Assembly (NCBI GenBank): GCA_032207245.1
Contig: CM063504.1
Location: 15,427,287-15,491,286, forward strand
Source: Pardosa pseudoannulata
Taxonomy: Eukaryota > Arthropoda > Arachnida > Araneae > Lycosidae
Length of the DNA stretch: 64,000 bases
Direction of reading: 5' to 3'
Made by a program: the position numbers and the translations under genes. Below, piece by piece: positions 49,261 to 61,917 of this stretch. The notes under the pieces were generated by a model, which was given only the letters and a program-made list of their open reading frames with translations, was not told the DNA's origin and searched no databases. Position 1 is the stretch's first letter. The number at the start of each line of letters is the position of its first letter.

Positions 49261-50062
49261 AGATTTAAGATGTTTCAATTATTTTAAAATAATTAGAAAT
49301 GATTGCGAAACATTCATTTAATCAGAATAAGACTGAATCAATCACATTTGTTCAATAAAATTTAGGAAGTGACAGTCTCTAGAGGAAGGCTCTAGAATAA
49401 CGATGCCGTCAATCCTATTGTAAATCTTCTGATTTCAATCTAAAACTCTAAAATAAAGTGGTACAAAACTTTGTTTTAATTAGACAAGCTCTCGATCCTA
49501 TAAAGCGTTTTATTCAGGAGGAAAATTACAACTGCTAAATTTCTAAGCTACTCTCTGAACTGGTCTTTTTGACATGCGTCAATCAAAACCTGGTTCTGTT
49601 ATTTAGCTAAATTTTAATAAGTCCAGAATCTTGTAACATATTTCCCAATATCTTTGGTGCCAGAATTTACTACTTAATAGAAGGGAGGTGCTGGTACTAT
49701 TTTAAACTAGATAAACTAGATTTAGCAGCGTATAATGGAAATGTCCAGCGGCAACATAAAGTTCGGGGAGTACATTTAAATTCTATTAAACTATGTATAA
49801 TTAAATAGTCCTCGAAATGTCATCGAGTGAAATCTGTTCTGAAGAATTTTAGAAGTATCTAAGTCGCTTTTATACGCTTTGTATGAAATGTGTATATTTC
49901 GTAAGGTAAATAAGTTTCAAAAACAAGATAGCACAATGGAACATAGTCAATCGCGTCTTTTAAACTGGACAGTAACGTACATTTGATCCATTGTGTATAA
50001 TATAAAACGAACATGAAAAGAACAAAAATTATTAAATCTTACACTAACCATGTAATGACTAG
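49261..50062. other. Non-coding spacer
   Basis: Nothing recognised; some inverted GACAGTCTCTAGAGG/GGCTCTAGAA similarity near 49373-49397 is too short to call. Confidence 0.4.
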
Positions 50063-51456
50063 TCTATATATATAAAAATGAATTTGTGTCTGTCTGTCTG
50101 TACTCGATAGACTCAAAAACCATGCATCCAATCGCCGTGGAAATTTGGGAAATTCTTAGGTATATCCCTGGGAAGGTTTTTGTAAGTTTGTAACGTTTGA
50201 AATCCATTCCTTCCCCCTTTATCGAGCATTTTATGTCATTATTCCAAGCATTATTTTCCTCGGTTAAACGCAAACGATTAATTTTTTAATTTATCCCATC
50301 ATAACTAAGTGAAAGAAGCAATATTTCTAGCAATGTGACGTCATCCCAAGTAATTGTTTTAAGCGCAATTTTCCTCGGTTAAAAGCAGGAGATTAAAATT
50401 TTCAATTTATCACATAATAAATAGGTCAAAATGATGTTTTTTTTATCATTATGACGCCATTCCTTTAAACATCTTATTTATTCATTTCTTATTTTATATT
50501 CTGCTTAGTATCAATTCTATTTGACCTGGAAATTGAGATATAATGTGATTGACTTTCATTTCTAAGTGACGCAAATTATAGCATTTTTATATAAGAACTA
50601 ATTTTAAATTTAATTCTTGGTTAGTTTTTACGTTACAATGAAATGTTTATCAACAATATTATAACAACAAAAAACACACATTTCAGTTATTATCATAGGC
50701 AGATAAAAACCTATCATTTTATATAGTTATTTTAATATATTTCATATGATTGCCAATACGAATGTGTGTTTCTGTTTCATACAAAACCATATGGTTTGTC
50801 ATAATTTTATTTAATTTTGGACAACTTTAATTAATACCTCCAAAATTATCCCTGTTGCTGTCAAAACCTCTGCTTCCTATTCTACCCTGTAATAGGCAAA
50901 ATCTATTAACGTTTCTAATCAACATACAGTAGTAATACAGTAATATAATTTAGGATTAAACTTATATTTCACCATAAAAAAGTTTGAGTAAATTTAATAT
51001 GAGACAAAAATTCGATGCTTATTTAATCGCTAGCATATAAACATATATGTTGTTATTTTTATTTGTTGATATTAAGAACAGTTTTCATTTGTATGTTATT
51101 TTTATACAAATCTACCCGATAAGTCATAGAGTAACTAACTTTAGTCAGAAATCCTTGATACCGACAAATGAACATATTTGACATTAATACAGGAGAAGTT
51201 TTTCGAAACTATTGTTAAATTTCACACTCTTATTTTGCACATGCTTTCACATCTTATTGATATACAACTCAGGTTTAATGGAAACTGAAGTATAAAAATT
51301 GAGTATTGTGATAATACGTTTATAAAAGAAATATTAAATATGCTAATGACTCGAACTGCAATGGGCCGAATGTAGAGAGTTATGCAAGAAAAAAAAATCT
51401 TTGTTTAAAAGTAATATATTAAGTTCACCGTAGCGAAGCACGGGCACACTGGCTAG
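50063..51456 (+). mobile_element. Non-autonomous Helitron-like element
   Basis: Starts TCTATATATATAAAAATGAA followed by TGTCTGTCTGTCTG. Ends CCGTAGCGAAGCACGGGCAC then ACTGGCTAG. The TC start, the TATATATAAAAATG leader with GTCTG repeats, and a GC-rich imperfect hairpin (CCGT...ACGG) just before CTAG|T are typical of arthropod Helitron-like repeats. The 3' flank is T as expected; the 5' flank is G rather than A, so the left border is less certain. Near the left end, TTTTCCTCGGTTAAA-type blocks recur at about 50255 and 50370 (direct repeat about 115 bp apart). No Rep/helicase gene in 1394 bp. Confidence 0.65.
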
Positions 51457-51829
51457 TCTCTTTATAAATGCAACTAAAAATTGAATAGATTGTAGAATGC
51501 TTATTATTTTCTTAGAACGAGTTTTCCCTTTTAAGGTAGGTAGAAAGCAATTTTATATACAATACACAAAATTTTCAAGTAATTTTTATAATTTAATAAT
51601 TTTCTATTTTGACTGGTATTATGATTTTTCTAAGAGTTTGCATAAATTTACTTTTTCGGCAGGTACATAGATTGAAATTATAAAAAAAATATCTATTATA
51701 TAACTCCTAGTTGCATAACTTATTCTACATGTCATACCAAATAAATTTTCGTCACAAAATATTACCTTTGTCATGAATGGCATCCTATGATGCTTAAAAT
51801 GATAGCTGGTCAATAACGTGGAGTATTGT
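51457..51829. other. Non-coding spacer
   Basis: Nothing recognised. Confidence 0.4.
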
Positions 51830-54800
51830 AGTATTCAAAGTTGTTTTAAACTGTATGTTTTATACTATGCGCCATATAATAGCTTAAATTCCAGATATTC
51901 ATCGATAATTAATCGGCAGAAACTTATCGATGTATGTCTCTGGTACTAAATGGTTACAATCATTGTTCATTAAAATTGAAGACTGAGAACAAGAAAAGGA
52001 TTTGATATAATGTCCTACTTACAAGGTGTCTTTTAATTAACTTACAATTATAAAATGAAATAACGCATAAATAATTGCAAATAAAACAACAATAATTCAT
52101 TTATTATTAAGAATTTGTTATTAATTTATTATTAAGTGCTCTAGTATTCAAAGTTGTTTAAACTGCATGTTTATTGTATGCAGCATATAATAACTTAAAT
52201 TCAAGATATGCATCGATAATTAATCGGCCAAAAACTTATCGATGCATATTTCTGGTACTAAATGGTTACAATCATTGTTCATTAAAATTGAAGACTGAGA
52301 ACAAGAAAAGGATTTGATATAATGTCCTACTTACAAGGTGTCTTTTCATTGACTTACATTCATAAAAATGAAATAATGCATAATAATTAGTTAAAGATTA
52401 AAACAACAATTATTGATTTATTATTAAGAATTTATTATTAATTTATTATTAAGTGTTCTAGTATTTCAAAGTTGTTTAAAATTGCATGTTTATTCTATTC
52501 AGGATATAATAACTTAAATTCAAGATATGCATCCGATAAGTAATCGGCAGAAACCTATCGATGCATGTTTCTGGTACTAAATGGTTACAATCATTGGTTC
52601 ATTAAAGTTTAAAGACTGTGAGAACAAGTAAATGATTTGATATAATATCCTACCTACAAGGTGTCTTTTAATTGACTTACATTTATAAAATGAAATAATG
52701 CATAATTAGTTAAAGATAAAAACAACAATTATTGATTTATTATTAAGAATTTATTATTAATTTATTATTAAGTGCTCTAGTATTCAAAGTTGTTTAAACT
52801 GCATGTTTATTCTATGCAGCATATAATAGCTTAAATTCAAGATATTCATCGATAAGTAATCGGTAGAAACTTATCGATGCATGTTTCTGGTACTAAATGG
52901 TTACAATCATTGTTCATTAAAATTGAAGACTGAGAACAAGTAAATGATTTGATATAATATCCTACCTACAAGGTGTCTTTTAATTGACTTACATTTATAA
53001 AATGAAAATAATGCATATTTTAGTTAAAGATAAAACAACAATTATTGGATTTATTATTAAGGAATTTGTTATATTAATTTATTATTAAGTGTTCTAGTAT
53101 TCAAAGTTGTTTAAATCTGCATGTTTATTCTATGCAGCATATAATAGCTTAAATTCAAGATATTCATCGATAAGTAATCGGTAGAAAATTCTCGATGTAT
53201 GTCTCTGGTACTAAATGGTTACAATCATTGTTCGTTAAAATTGAAGACTGAGAACAAGTAAATGATTTGATATAATATCCTACCTACAAGGTGTCTTTTT
53301 AATTGACTTACATTCATAAAATGAAATAATGCATAATTAGTTTAAGATAAAACAACAATTATTGATTTATTATTAAGAATTTTGGTTATTAATTTTATTT
53401 AAGTGCTCTAGTTTTCAAAGTTGTTTAAACTGCATGTTTATTCTATGCACCATATAATAGCTTAAATTCAAGATATTCATCGATAAGTAATCGGTAGAAA
53501 ATTCTCGATGTAAGTCTCTGGTGCTAAATATTTACAATCATTCTTCGTTAAAATTGAAGACTGAGAACAAGAAAGGGATTTGATATAATGTCCTACTTAC
53601 AAGGTGTCTTTTAATTGACTATTATTAAGAATTTATTATTAATTTATTATTAAGTGCTCTAGTTTTTCAAAGTTGTTTTAAAACTGCATGTTTATTCTAT
53701 GCAGCATATAATAGCTTAAATTCAAGATATTCATCGATAAGTAATCGGTAAAAAACTTATCGATGCATGTTTCTGGTACTAAATGGTTACAATCATTGTT
53801 CATTAAAATTGAAGACTGAGAACAAGAAATGATTTTGATATAATATCCTACCTACAGGAAGGTGTCTTTTAATTGACTATTATTAAGAATTTTATTATTA
53901 ATTTATTTATTATTAAGTGTTATTAATTATTCTAGCTGCTACTAGTATTCAAAGTTGTTTAAACTGCATGTTTTATTGTATGCAGCATATAATTAACTTA
54001 AATTCAAGATATGCATCGATAATTAATCGGCAAAAAACTTATCGATGCATGTTTCTGGTACTAAATGGTTACAATCATTGTTCATTAAAATTGAAGACTG
54101 AGAACAAGAAAAGGATTTGATATAATGTCCTACCTACAAGTTCTTTTAATTGACTTAAATTCATAAAAGAAATAAATGCATAACTTAGTTAAAGATAAAA
54201 CCAACAATTATTGACTATTATTAAGAATTTATTTATTAATTTATTATTAAGTGTTCTAGTATTCAAAGTTGTTTAAAACTGCATGTTTATTCTTTTCAGA
54301 ATATAATAACTTAAATTCAAGATATGCATCGATAATTAATCGGCCAAAAACTTATCGATGCATATTTCTGGTACTAAATGGTTACAATCATTGTTCATTA
54401 TTAATTGAAGATTGAATTGTATTTACAAGAAAGGGATTTGATATAATGTCCTACTTACAAGGTGTCTTTTAATTAACTTACAATTATAAAATGAAATAAC
54501 GCATACATAGTTGCAGATAAAACCACAATAATTAATTTATTATTAAGAACTATGATAATAAATTTAACTTAAATTCAAGATATGCATCGATAATTAATCG
54601 GCCAAAAACTTATCGATGCATATTTCTGGTACTAAATGGTTACAATCATTGTTCATTAAAATTGAAGACTGAGAACAAGAAAAGGATTTGATATAATGTC
54701 CTACTTATAAGGTATCTTTTCATTAACTTACAATTATAAAATGAAATAACGCATAAATAGTTGCTGAGAAAGCAACAATAATTAATTTATTATTAAGAAC
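51830..54800 (+). repeat. Tandem array, about 315-bp unit, 10 copies, with internal hairpin
   Basis: Unit modules: CTAGTATTCAAAGTTGTTTA, GCATGTTTATTCTATGCAGC, AGATATTCATCGATAAGTAA, ACTTATCGATGCATGTTTCT, GGTACTAAATGGTTACAATC, AATTGAAGACTGAGAACAAG, CCTACAAGGTGTCTTTTAAT, then TTATTATTAAGAATTTATTA. Hairpin cores lie near 51902, 52212, 52531, 52848, 53168, 53480, 53734, 54017, 54328 and 54586. Some units have lost the ACTTACATTTATAAAATG part, giving spacings of about 254-285 bp. Extra single-base insertions are frequent in 52480-54250. No coding function. Confidence 0.9.
52206..52249. repeat. Representative unit hairpin, 14-bp perfect arms
   Basis: Arms ATATGCATCGATAA (52206-52219) and TTATCGATGCATAT (52236-52249) are exact inverse complements around a 16-nt loop. 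Equivalent arms of 9-14 bp occur in most array units; in the units at 53168 and 53480 the right arm is altered to ATTCTCGATG. Confidence 0.85.
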
Positions 54801-55389
54801 GTTGAAAACGAATTAGAATTATATGTTTTCAAAGTAATTGCTTATTAATACTCTAAAAATCAATCAAATGAATTGCCTTGACCATGTTATTTATCAGACA
54901 TGAATCCATTCGTTCATTGTGTGTTGCCCTGAAGACTTGGTTTACAAGAAGTATTCGTAAGACCTCAACAGACTCAACAATCTATGACAGACTCTTTTCA
55001 GTTCATTAATATAGAAACACAGCAGAAAAAAAATCAATAACTTTTGAAATGATACAATGCAGATGAATAAGTTAAGGTTTGCTTTGATATCTGTTCAATA
55101 TTTATAAAAGTAAAAATTACTTATGTTTTCAGTTTGAAAAAATTCTTCCTACTCAAAAAGTTATTAAGTTTCATTAAAAGAATTCTTACCAAAATCTTTA
55201 AAAATTTTATCTACATTTAAACACTGAAAATGTAGTAAAGAGTGCATGAAAAGATCTATTTAATACTTGACGAAATTGTTTTAAGTTTTATTAGTATTAT
55301 TTTAATTAAATCGACAAATATCTCAAATTTTGTAGAATCTGTGGAAAAATCAAGATTGGAAAATGTGCGATTTCTACAAAATCTTAACT
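54801..55389. other. Non-coding spacer
   Basis: Nothing recognised. Confidence 0.4.
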
Positions 55390-56310
55390 AGAAGGTTTTA
55401 GAGCAAGCATGCAGATACTTTATTTTAAAAAATGTAGAAAGAATGGGAATTTTAACAAACTTAATGATTTATTTGTTATATTTTTTAGATATATTTATTT
55501 CTAGTTATATTAGTAAATTTCAAAAATGTTAAATAAAACTTTAAAGTTTTAAACATTAAACATTGAATTTTAAAGGTTGAATTCATATTACATTTTCTCT
55601 CTTTTGTCTAAAAATATTTAATAATAAATTTTTGTTTTCTAAGATTCTTCACTCTGTGAAAAATTATAAATGTTTTCCAAATTTTTTTAGAAAAATAATT
55701 TATGATAAAATAATTTAATTAACTATTTCATTGTTGTTCTGCTCTGTCACATTTACCAGAATAAAGTCCGAATACGTAAATTAATAGTTTAAATTTAATA
55801 ACTCTAAAATTGAATACATAAAACTGTCCATACTTTAAAATAGGAAAATGCAGAAAGAAGAGTAATGTAAGTCATTTAATGATTTATTTGTAATATTATA
55901 GATTAATAGAATTTTTATTTCTAGTTAACATACTGGGAAATCTCAAAATGAAATTAAATAAAAATTTTAAAGTTCATATTATATTAAAATTTTTTAGTTC
56001 ATATTATATTTTTCTATTTTCTTTAAAATAAATATAATAATGAAATCTTGCCCACTAAAATTTTTCACCATGTGAAAATTAACAATTATCTTTAACAGAA
56101 TCTTTCAGAAAGAAAACGATATTGATAAAGTACATTTAATAACTATTTCCTTATTTATCAATTACTTTTAATAGAATATTTTAAACAGAAAATGTTATTG
56201 ATAAAATGCACTTAATAACTATTTCATATTTTTTCTACACTCTCGGATTTACCAGAAAAATAATACATAATATGAAATTATAAATTTAATAATTTTAAAA
56301 ATGAAAACAT
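55390..56310 (+). repeat. Diverged tandem dimer, about 430-bp unit
   Basis: Copy 1 (about 55430-55810) and copy 2 (about 55850-56300) share TTTAATGATTTATTTGT, TTTATTTCTAGTTA and TTAAATAAAA-TTTAAAGTT. They also share a TTTACCAGAATAAAGTCCG / TTTACCAGAAAAATAATAC segment and TAAATTTAATAA. An internal partial repeat of the TTTAATAACTATTTC phrase occurs at 56143 and 56209. Confidence 0.6.
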
Positions 56311-57309
56311 AAATCAATCAAGGTTCTTCCTCTTTCTACATAAATTCGACTTATATTTATGTATGCAGCATCAAAATTTATTTACTTCTTATCATCGATA
56401 CAAATTTACCACCAAAACAGAATGCCGAACCGTGATTCTTTACATGTTTTCCTGTCAAAACTTAAGATATTTGGGAACAGATCACATGCAAATTTAATAT
56501 CTTCCTTGAAAATTGATAACGGTTTTGAAAATAACTTATAAAAATTTACTGCGTATATTGTTTTACGAATAAAAGATATGGTATAACAGATTATCACGTT
56601 CGTGGTGCGACTTCCTTCCTTGTATTATTATTGAAAAGCATTTCCGGACACCTCCAGGTTATAAAAGATACTGAAAATGTACAACAAAAACAGTTTAACA
56701 GATTGATAAAAATGATGAAGTGAGATAAGAAAGTCTGAAATATTAGAAAATACATGTTTTTGAAACATATAAATTGGGAATATGGTTTTATTTATGGTAT
56801 ATTTATTCTCAGTTAACCACATGCACGTGCTTTGGTATTTAATTAAAATTTCAAATTTCGAACTACTATATTTATTTCAATCCTGATAAATGTTTGAATT
56901 TTTATAAAGTTTCTACACCATTAAATTATATTTACTTCAGGTCAAGTTAATTTAGGTCAAAAAATTGAGGGATGAAAAGATTGAGAGGATTAGGTGAAAA
57001 TAGTTTTAAAAAATGATAAAGTTGGTAAGTATGCTAAGGAAATCTGAAATGCAAGAAAATATATTATTAAAATCCAGTTAACTAGTTTAGATTAATTATT
57101 TATCCCTGTATTATTAGAGTATAGATGTATTCTTTAATAATCCGGATTAAATGGATCACAATTCATGTGGGTTATTAAATATACTCATAATTGTATGATC
57201 CTGGTAAATTATGACAGTTGAGATAGTTTCGTATAACTAAGCATAATTTAACAGGTTGTAATTAACTAATTCTTGAGGAAAGATTTATCAGAAATTAATA
57301 TTATTTCTA
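56311..57309. other. Non-coding spacer
   Basis: Small ORFs (60-64 aa) on both strands without motifs; nothing recognised. Confidence 0.4.
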
Positions 57310-58230
57310 AAATTAAACAACTAATAAAGAATAATAAGCATTAAAGAATTACTTCATTCCTATTTGATTGCAAAGAATATGATGTATGCTTTGCTATTTT
57401 AAGGCTAGTAAGACTGTCTATTGCTAATGCTGCATACTTCCTTTTAGTTACGAAGCTATTGAGTTGTTACTTAATATCAGATAGATTGTGGAACAAGGGA
57501 AACTAATGAAGAACTATAACTACTAGAGAATTAATTCATTCCTATTTGATTGGAAAATATATGATGCCTGCTTTGCTATTTTAAAACGAATAAGACCTGT
57601 GTCTGCTGCTAATGCTGCATATTTGACTTTAGTTACGAAGTTATTGAGTTGATACTTCATATTAGATAGGTTGTGGAACAAGGGAAACTAATGAAGAACT
57701 ATAAGTACTAGAGAATTAATTCATTCCTAATTGACTGGAAAGAATATGATGCATGCTTTGCTATTTTAAACATAATAAGACCTGTGTTTCCTACTAATGC
57801 TGCATATTTGACTTCAGTTTCGAAGCTATTGAGTTGTCACTTGAACTCAGATATATCCTGGAACCAAGTAAACTAATAAAGGGCAATAAATGTCAAAGAA
57901 TTAATTCTTTACTAGTTTATATGAAAAAAATATGATCTCTGCTTTTTAATATTACAAGTCTAAAGAGGACAGTATCTACTTTTAAGTTGCATATTTCACT
58001 TTTTATTAGTAGCTATTGAGTTGTCACTTGATCTCAGATAGAACATGGAATCAAGTAAACCAATAAAGAGTAATAAATGTCAAAGAATTAATTCTTTTCT
58101 AGTTGGTATGAAAAAATATGATATCTGCTTTTTAATATTACAAGTTTAAAAAGGCCAGTATCTACTTCTACGCTGCATATTTCACTTTTGTTTAGTAGCT
58201 GTTGAACTGTCACTTGATCTTAGATATGGA
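57310..58230 (+). repeat. Tandem array, about 184-bp unit, 5 copies
   Basis: GAATTAATTCATTCCTATTT starts near 57350, 57529, 57713, 57897 and 58084 (179-187 bp apart), followed by GATGCCTGCTTTGCTATTTT, AATGCTGCATATTTGACTTT and TATTGAGTTG. The last two units share derived changes (GGAATCAAGTAAAC, TCTACTTCTACGCTGC). Confidence 0.88.
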
Positions 58231-59965
58231 GAAGAGAAATATATAACATTTTACTATACAATCCAGCCTAACATTTTACACAAACAAAATACTATAAAGA
58301 GCTTTCTAAAAATATAATCTATGTACAACAAGGGACATTTATCATATCAGAAATAATCTTTTCACAAAATAATAACCAAAGCAAAAATCTAGTGCCTAGT
58401 GTATAAGCTTTGATGATCCATTTTAAGAATAAATACTTTCTTAAGTCAAGATAAATCGGAAGCAATAAGTAAACACAGAAGTTATTCATATTTCTTTACA
58501 TACAGTTCCTAAATATCGTCACAATAAATAAAAGTGATAAATCAGCTCGTATACTTTTATCCCCAATTTTCAACATCATTCTAAACTTATACAAACAGCT
58601 GTAGAGTCATAAATCAACTAAATTACATATCTTACGATATATTTGCACGTTCTTCTAAAAAAAAACCATTGAACTTTAATTGAGATATAAACCTAATCTG
58701 AAATGTAAACCTAGAGATTTTGACTCAATCTTTCGCAAATAATACAAACTCCTATCAATCGTAGAGACTGTCAAAAGAGAGACTATCATCCAAGGCTATT
58801 TTTCTCCAGCTAATAAAGCGGATTATTCTCTTTCAGCAAAATACCTGCGACAGAGCAGTAAAATGTTCCTTAAATCTGGCCTGATGCGAAACAAGGGTAT
58901 ATAGCCTTCGGAGTATCTTTATTTTTTGTTTTTATCTGGATATATTCGCATAACACAGTGTAAAATGATTGATGTTTATCATCCATCAAAATAGTAATGC
59001 ATCTTTTCCTGCTTCCAGTTAAAATAAAGAAAGATTTGAATACTATTTTTCTTAGAGATCAAAATCCAGAATATTCTATTTTATCAAACTAGGAGATATT
59101 TTATCTAGTTTGCACTTGCTTAGAAAAGCGATGATTTATTTGCTTATATTTGAGAATGCAATAAAACTTTATCATTTTTTTGGCTCAAAACAAAAATTTT
59201 AAATTGATCAGTTTTTTTTAATATTAAAAAAATTAATAATCAGAAATGTAAAATTTTATCGTTTATTTTGTTTAAAAATGTGTATAGTTTTTTTTTAATT
59301 AGTTCGTTTTACATTGAGTTTTATTCCATTGCAATATCTGCACATAAATGTAATCTATCCAAATGAAACTCTCGATATATAATATTGAAAAGTATATACC
59401 AATGTTTTTGATATTTTAATAAAATTACGAAACTAATAAATATTTTAATTTATTTTAGTTTATTATGCTTATTTTTGTAAATATAAAAGAGTGAGGGAAA
59501 AATTTATTACTATTCCACTCAAAGGAAATATTACAAATCATACACAGAAAAGTATTGTAAAAAAATTTAAACACTTTCTAAAATAAATTGGATTTCATTG
59601 TTTTGTAGGACATATAGCTGGAAATGATATAGCTGGAAAATTGTAAATAGCTATGGAAAAAGTTTTTATATGTTGGTGCGTAGGTGTGTTAAATACTTAA
59701 ATAAGCCTACATCGATAAAAGGTTTTATTCCGTTACTTGTATCTAGACAGTAAAAATGAACACGTACGGCAACAGTTTTCTATTGGGATAAACATGCATG
59801 ATCTATAGATACTATTATTGTTATTAGCACATGAATATTGTTTGAAATATATTTCATAATGATTCTATTATAACTTCTAACGAAAATAATAATATGTACA
59901 GAATGGTGAAAAAAAATCAAAACAATCGATAAAAGGTACAAAGTGCAGAGGTGGGGAAATATAAA

Positions 59966-59967
<2 letters not shown>
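58231..59967. other. Long AT-rich non-coding stretch
   Basis: No gene, RNA or transposon terminus recognised. Confidence 0.4.

Positions 59968-60063
<96 letters not shown>
59968..60063 (+). repeat. Compound microsatellite (TA)n(TG)n(TA)n
   Basis: TA, then about 26 bp of TG, then TA. Confidence 0.95.
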
Positions 60064-60214
60064 TAAAAAAATCCCACCAAATCCAAGATTACGTCAGTAA
60101 TCTCTTCAGTTTGAGGCCCGACAGCAATTTTAAACTAAATTATAATATTTATTAAAATGGAAATAAATAAATATATAAAGATAGACTTGTCAAATAGTTT
60201 TATAAAAAATGGAT

Positions 60215-60216
<2 letters not shown>
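60064..60216. other. Repeat fragment with GAGGCCCGACAGC motif
   Basis: TCTTCAGTTTGAGGCCCGAC (about 60103-60122) matches 34904-34923; unnamed interspersed repeat between two microsatellites. Confidence 0.35.

Positions 60217-60294
<78 letters not shown>
60217..60294 (+). repeat. (TA)n microsatellite
   Basis: About 78 bp of pure TA. Confidence 0.95.
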
Positions 60295-60297
<3 letters not shown>

Positions 60298-61525
60298 TTG
60301 CAGTGTGTAAAATTATAATATAGTTAAGATCTTATAGTACGACTCGTGAGTATTCATTTTACCAATGTAACTTATTTAATTTTTAACAACATACATAAAT
60401 ATTCCCCGTATTATTTTATTTTTTAGAGTTTGAGAGTGTCCGTAAAAACAAAATTTGATTTATTTTGTTTAGTTTCAAAGTTCAAACATAATATTGCATT
60501 TATTTAAAACGTTGACAGCCATGGGGATCATAATTATAGTAAATATGGATACTGATATTATCATTGTTATTATAATTGTTGGAAGAAATTAATGCAGTAT
60601 ATTAAATACAAAAGTAATTTTATTAGTACATGAAAATTATAAATTTTATCAGTCCATATTACGATGATTCAGATTGAAACATGCAAGGCAAAGAAGAGGC
60701 GAATCGACGCAATTGGAACAATATGTCACCACCTTTTTAATCAAATTCTTTGCTCCAGTTCTTTCTAGAAGATTTGAATGCTAAAGAATGACAGTAATCA
60801 GTTAGCAATTGAAACACGATAGTTTGAAATAAAAGACAATCATAACAATTGCCTACCGCACTGTGGGAGTCACCAGTGACCGCACCACAAAAACTGCTTC
60901 AAGAATGATCTCATGACTTATTCTATCTGCTTCAAACAATATTTTAGGTTATGCATTGCGTAATGAAAAGTTCACGTTAGACAAACCATCAAAAATGCAT
61001 CTGGCAGTCAACCTGTTCATTTTTATTACTGTGTACCTGTCAAAGAGATATTGAAATGAACGAGAATTTATTATTTAATAAGACATATATTTTTGTTTAT
61101 AACCGAATAGACAGAACAAAGCCATCGGTTTAAGTATACGTGGAAATAGATGATATAAATATTAAGGTAAAATTTACAATAACTGCCATCTTATTCATGG
61201 CCTGAGAGATAGTAATCTTAACTTTTTTACTGGAGACGTAGCTTTGAATCCGTCTGCTGGTGTAAAAGTTCATAAAAATATATTAAAATAGAAATAATCA
61301 GATAAATAAATCAGATAAGTAAAATCAATACGCTCAAAAGAATTAATCCCCCTAACTACCACGCTGTTTGTCAAAATTTTTTTCCTTAAATCTATTACAC
61401 CTTGTCAGCATCTGACATATTTACAGAAAAACAGCAGTGCAAAAATCCTGATAGCGTGAAAAATCGTCAAAGTTCCTCCACTGCCCCCTCTTCCGCACCC
61501 CCTGGGAACGTCCCCCACCCGTCGT

Positions 61526-61528
<3 letters not shown>
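60295..61528. other. Non-coding spacer
   Basis: AT-rich, with a short C-rich stretch just before 61528 (CTGCCCCCTCTTCCGC, GGAACGTCCCCCACCC). No gene recognised; the 115-aa ORF starting 61402 mostly reads microsatellite. Confidence 0.4.

Positions 61529-61586
<58 letters not shown>
61529..61586 (+). repeat. (TA)n microsatellite
   Basis: About 58 bp of TA. Confidence 0.95.
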
Positions 61587-61589
<3 letters not shown>

Positions 61590-61647
61590 CTTTATAAAAT
61601 ACACTCAAGGGAAATGGACGCCGGGGTTTTTTTTTTTCCCTTTCATT

Positions 61648-61651
<4 letters not shown>

Positions 61652-61716
<65 letters not shown>
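61652..61716 (+). repeat. (TA)n microsatellite
   Basis: About 65 bp of TA, 65 bp after the previous tract; the DNA between has ACGCCGGGG-T-run. Confidence 0.95.
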
Positions 61717-61717
<1 letters not shown>

Positions 61718-61803
61718 TTAAACGCAGAAGAAATAATCCGCTTCATTAACAGGAGGAAGATGAGGACTAAAGATGAGCGGCAATAAAGTTCCAGGAAGGT
61801 TGT

Positions 61804-61917
61804 TCACTTAACTTGTTCTATAGGAATCAAATCCGGGTTTTGTGGAGGATAGGGCAGTACTTTTTGCACATTATATAATAATCATTCCTTTACAATCTGA
61901 GCATTATGCTGGATGAA
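61804..61917 (-). pseudogene. Tc1-like transposase fragment
   Basis: Minus strand, one frame: FIQHNAQIVKE, a stop, then LLYNVQKVLPYPPQNPDLIP, IEQVK, stop. This matches the Tc1 core where the second catalytic Asp sits in an FQQDNA-type motif (here QHNA, so the Asp is lost) and the conserved LPWP-x-x-SPDLNPIEN motif follows. Only about 38 codons remain; the start, first catalytic Asp and C-terminus are absent. It lies immediately upstream of the 361-bp tandem array, which begins at the last base of its homology. Confidence 0.8.
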
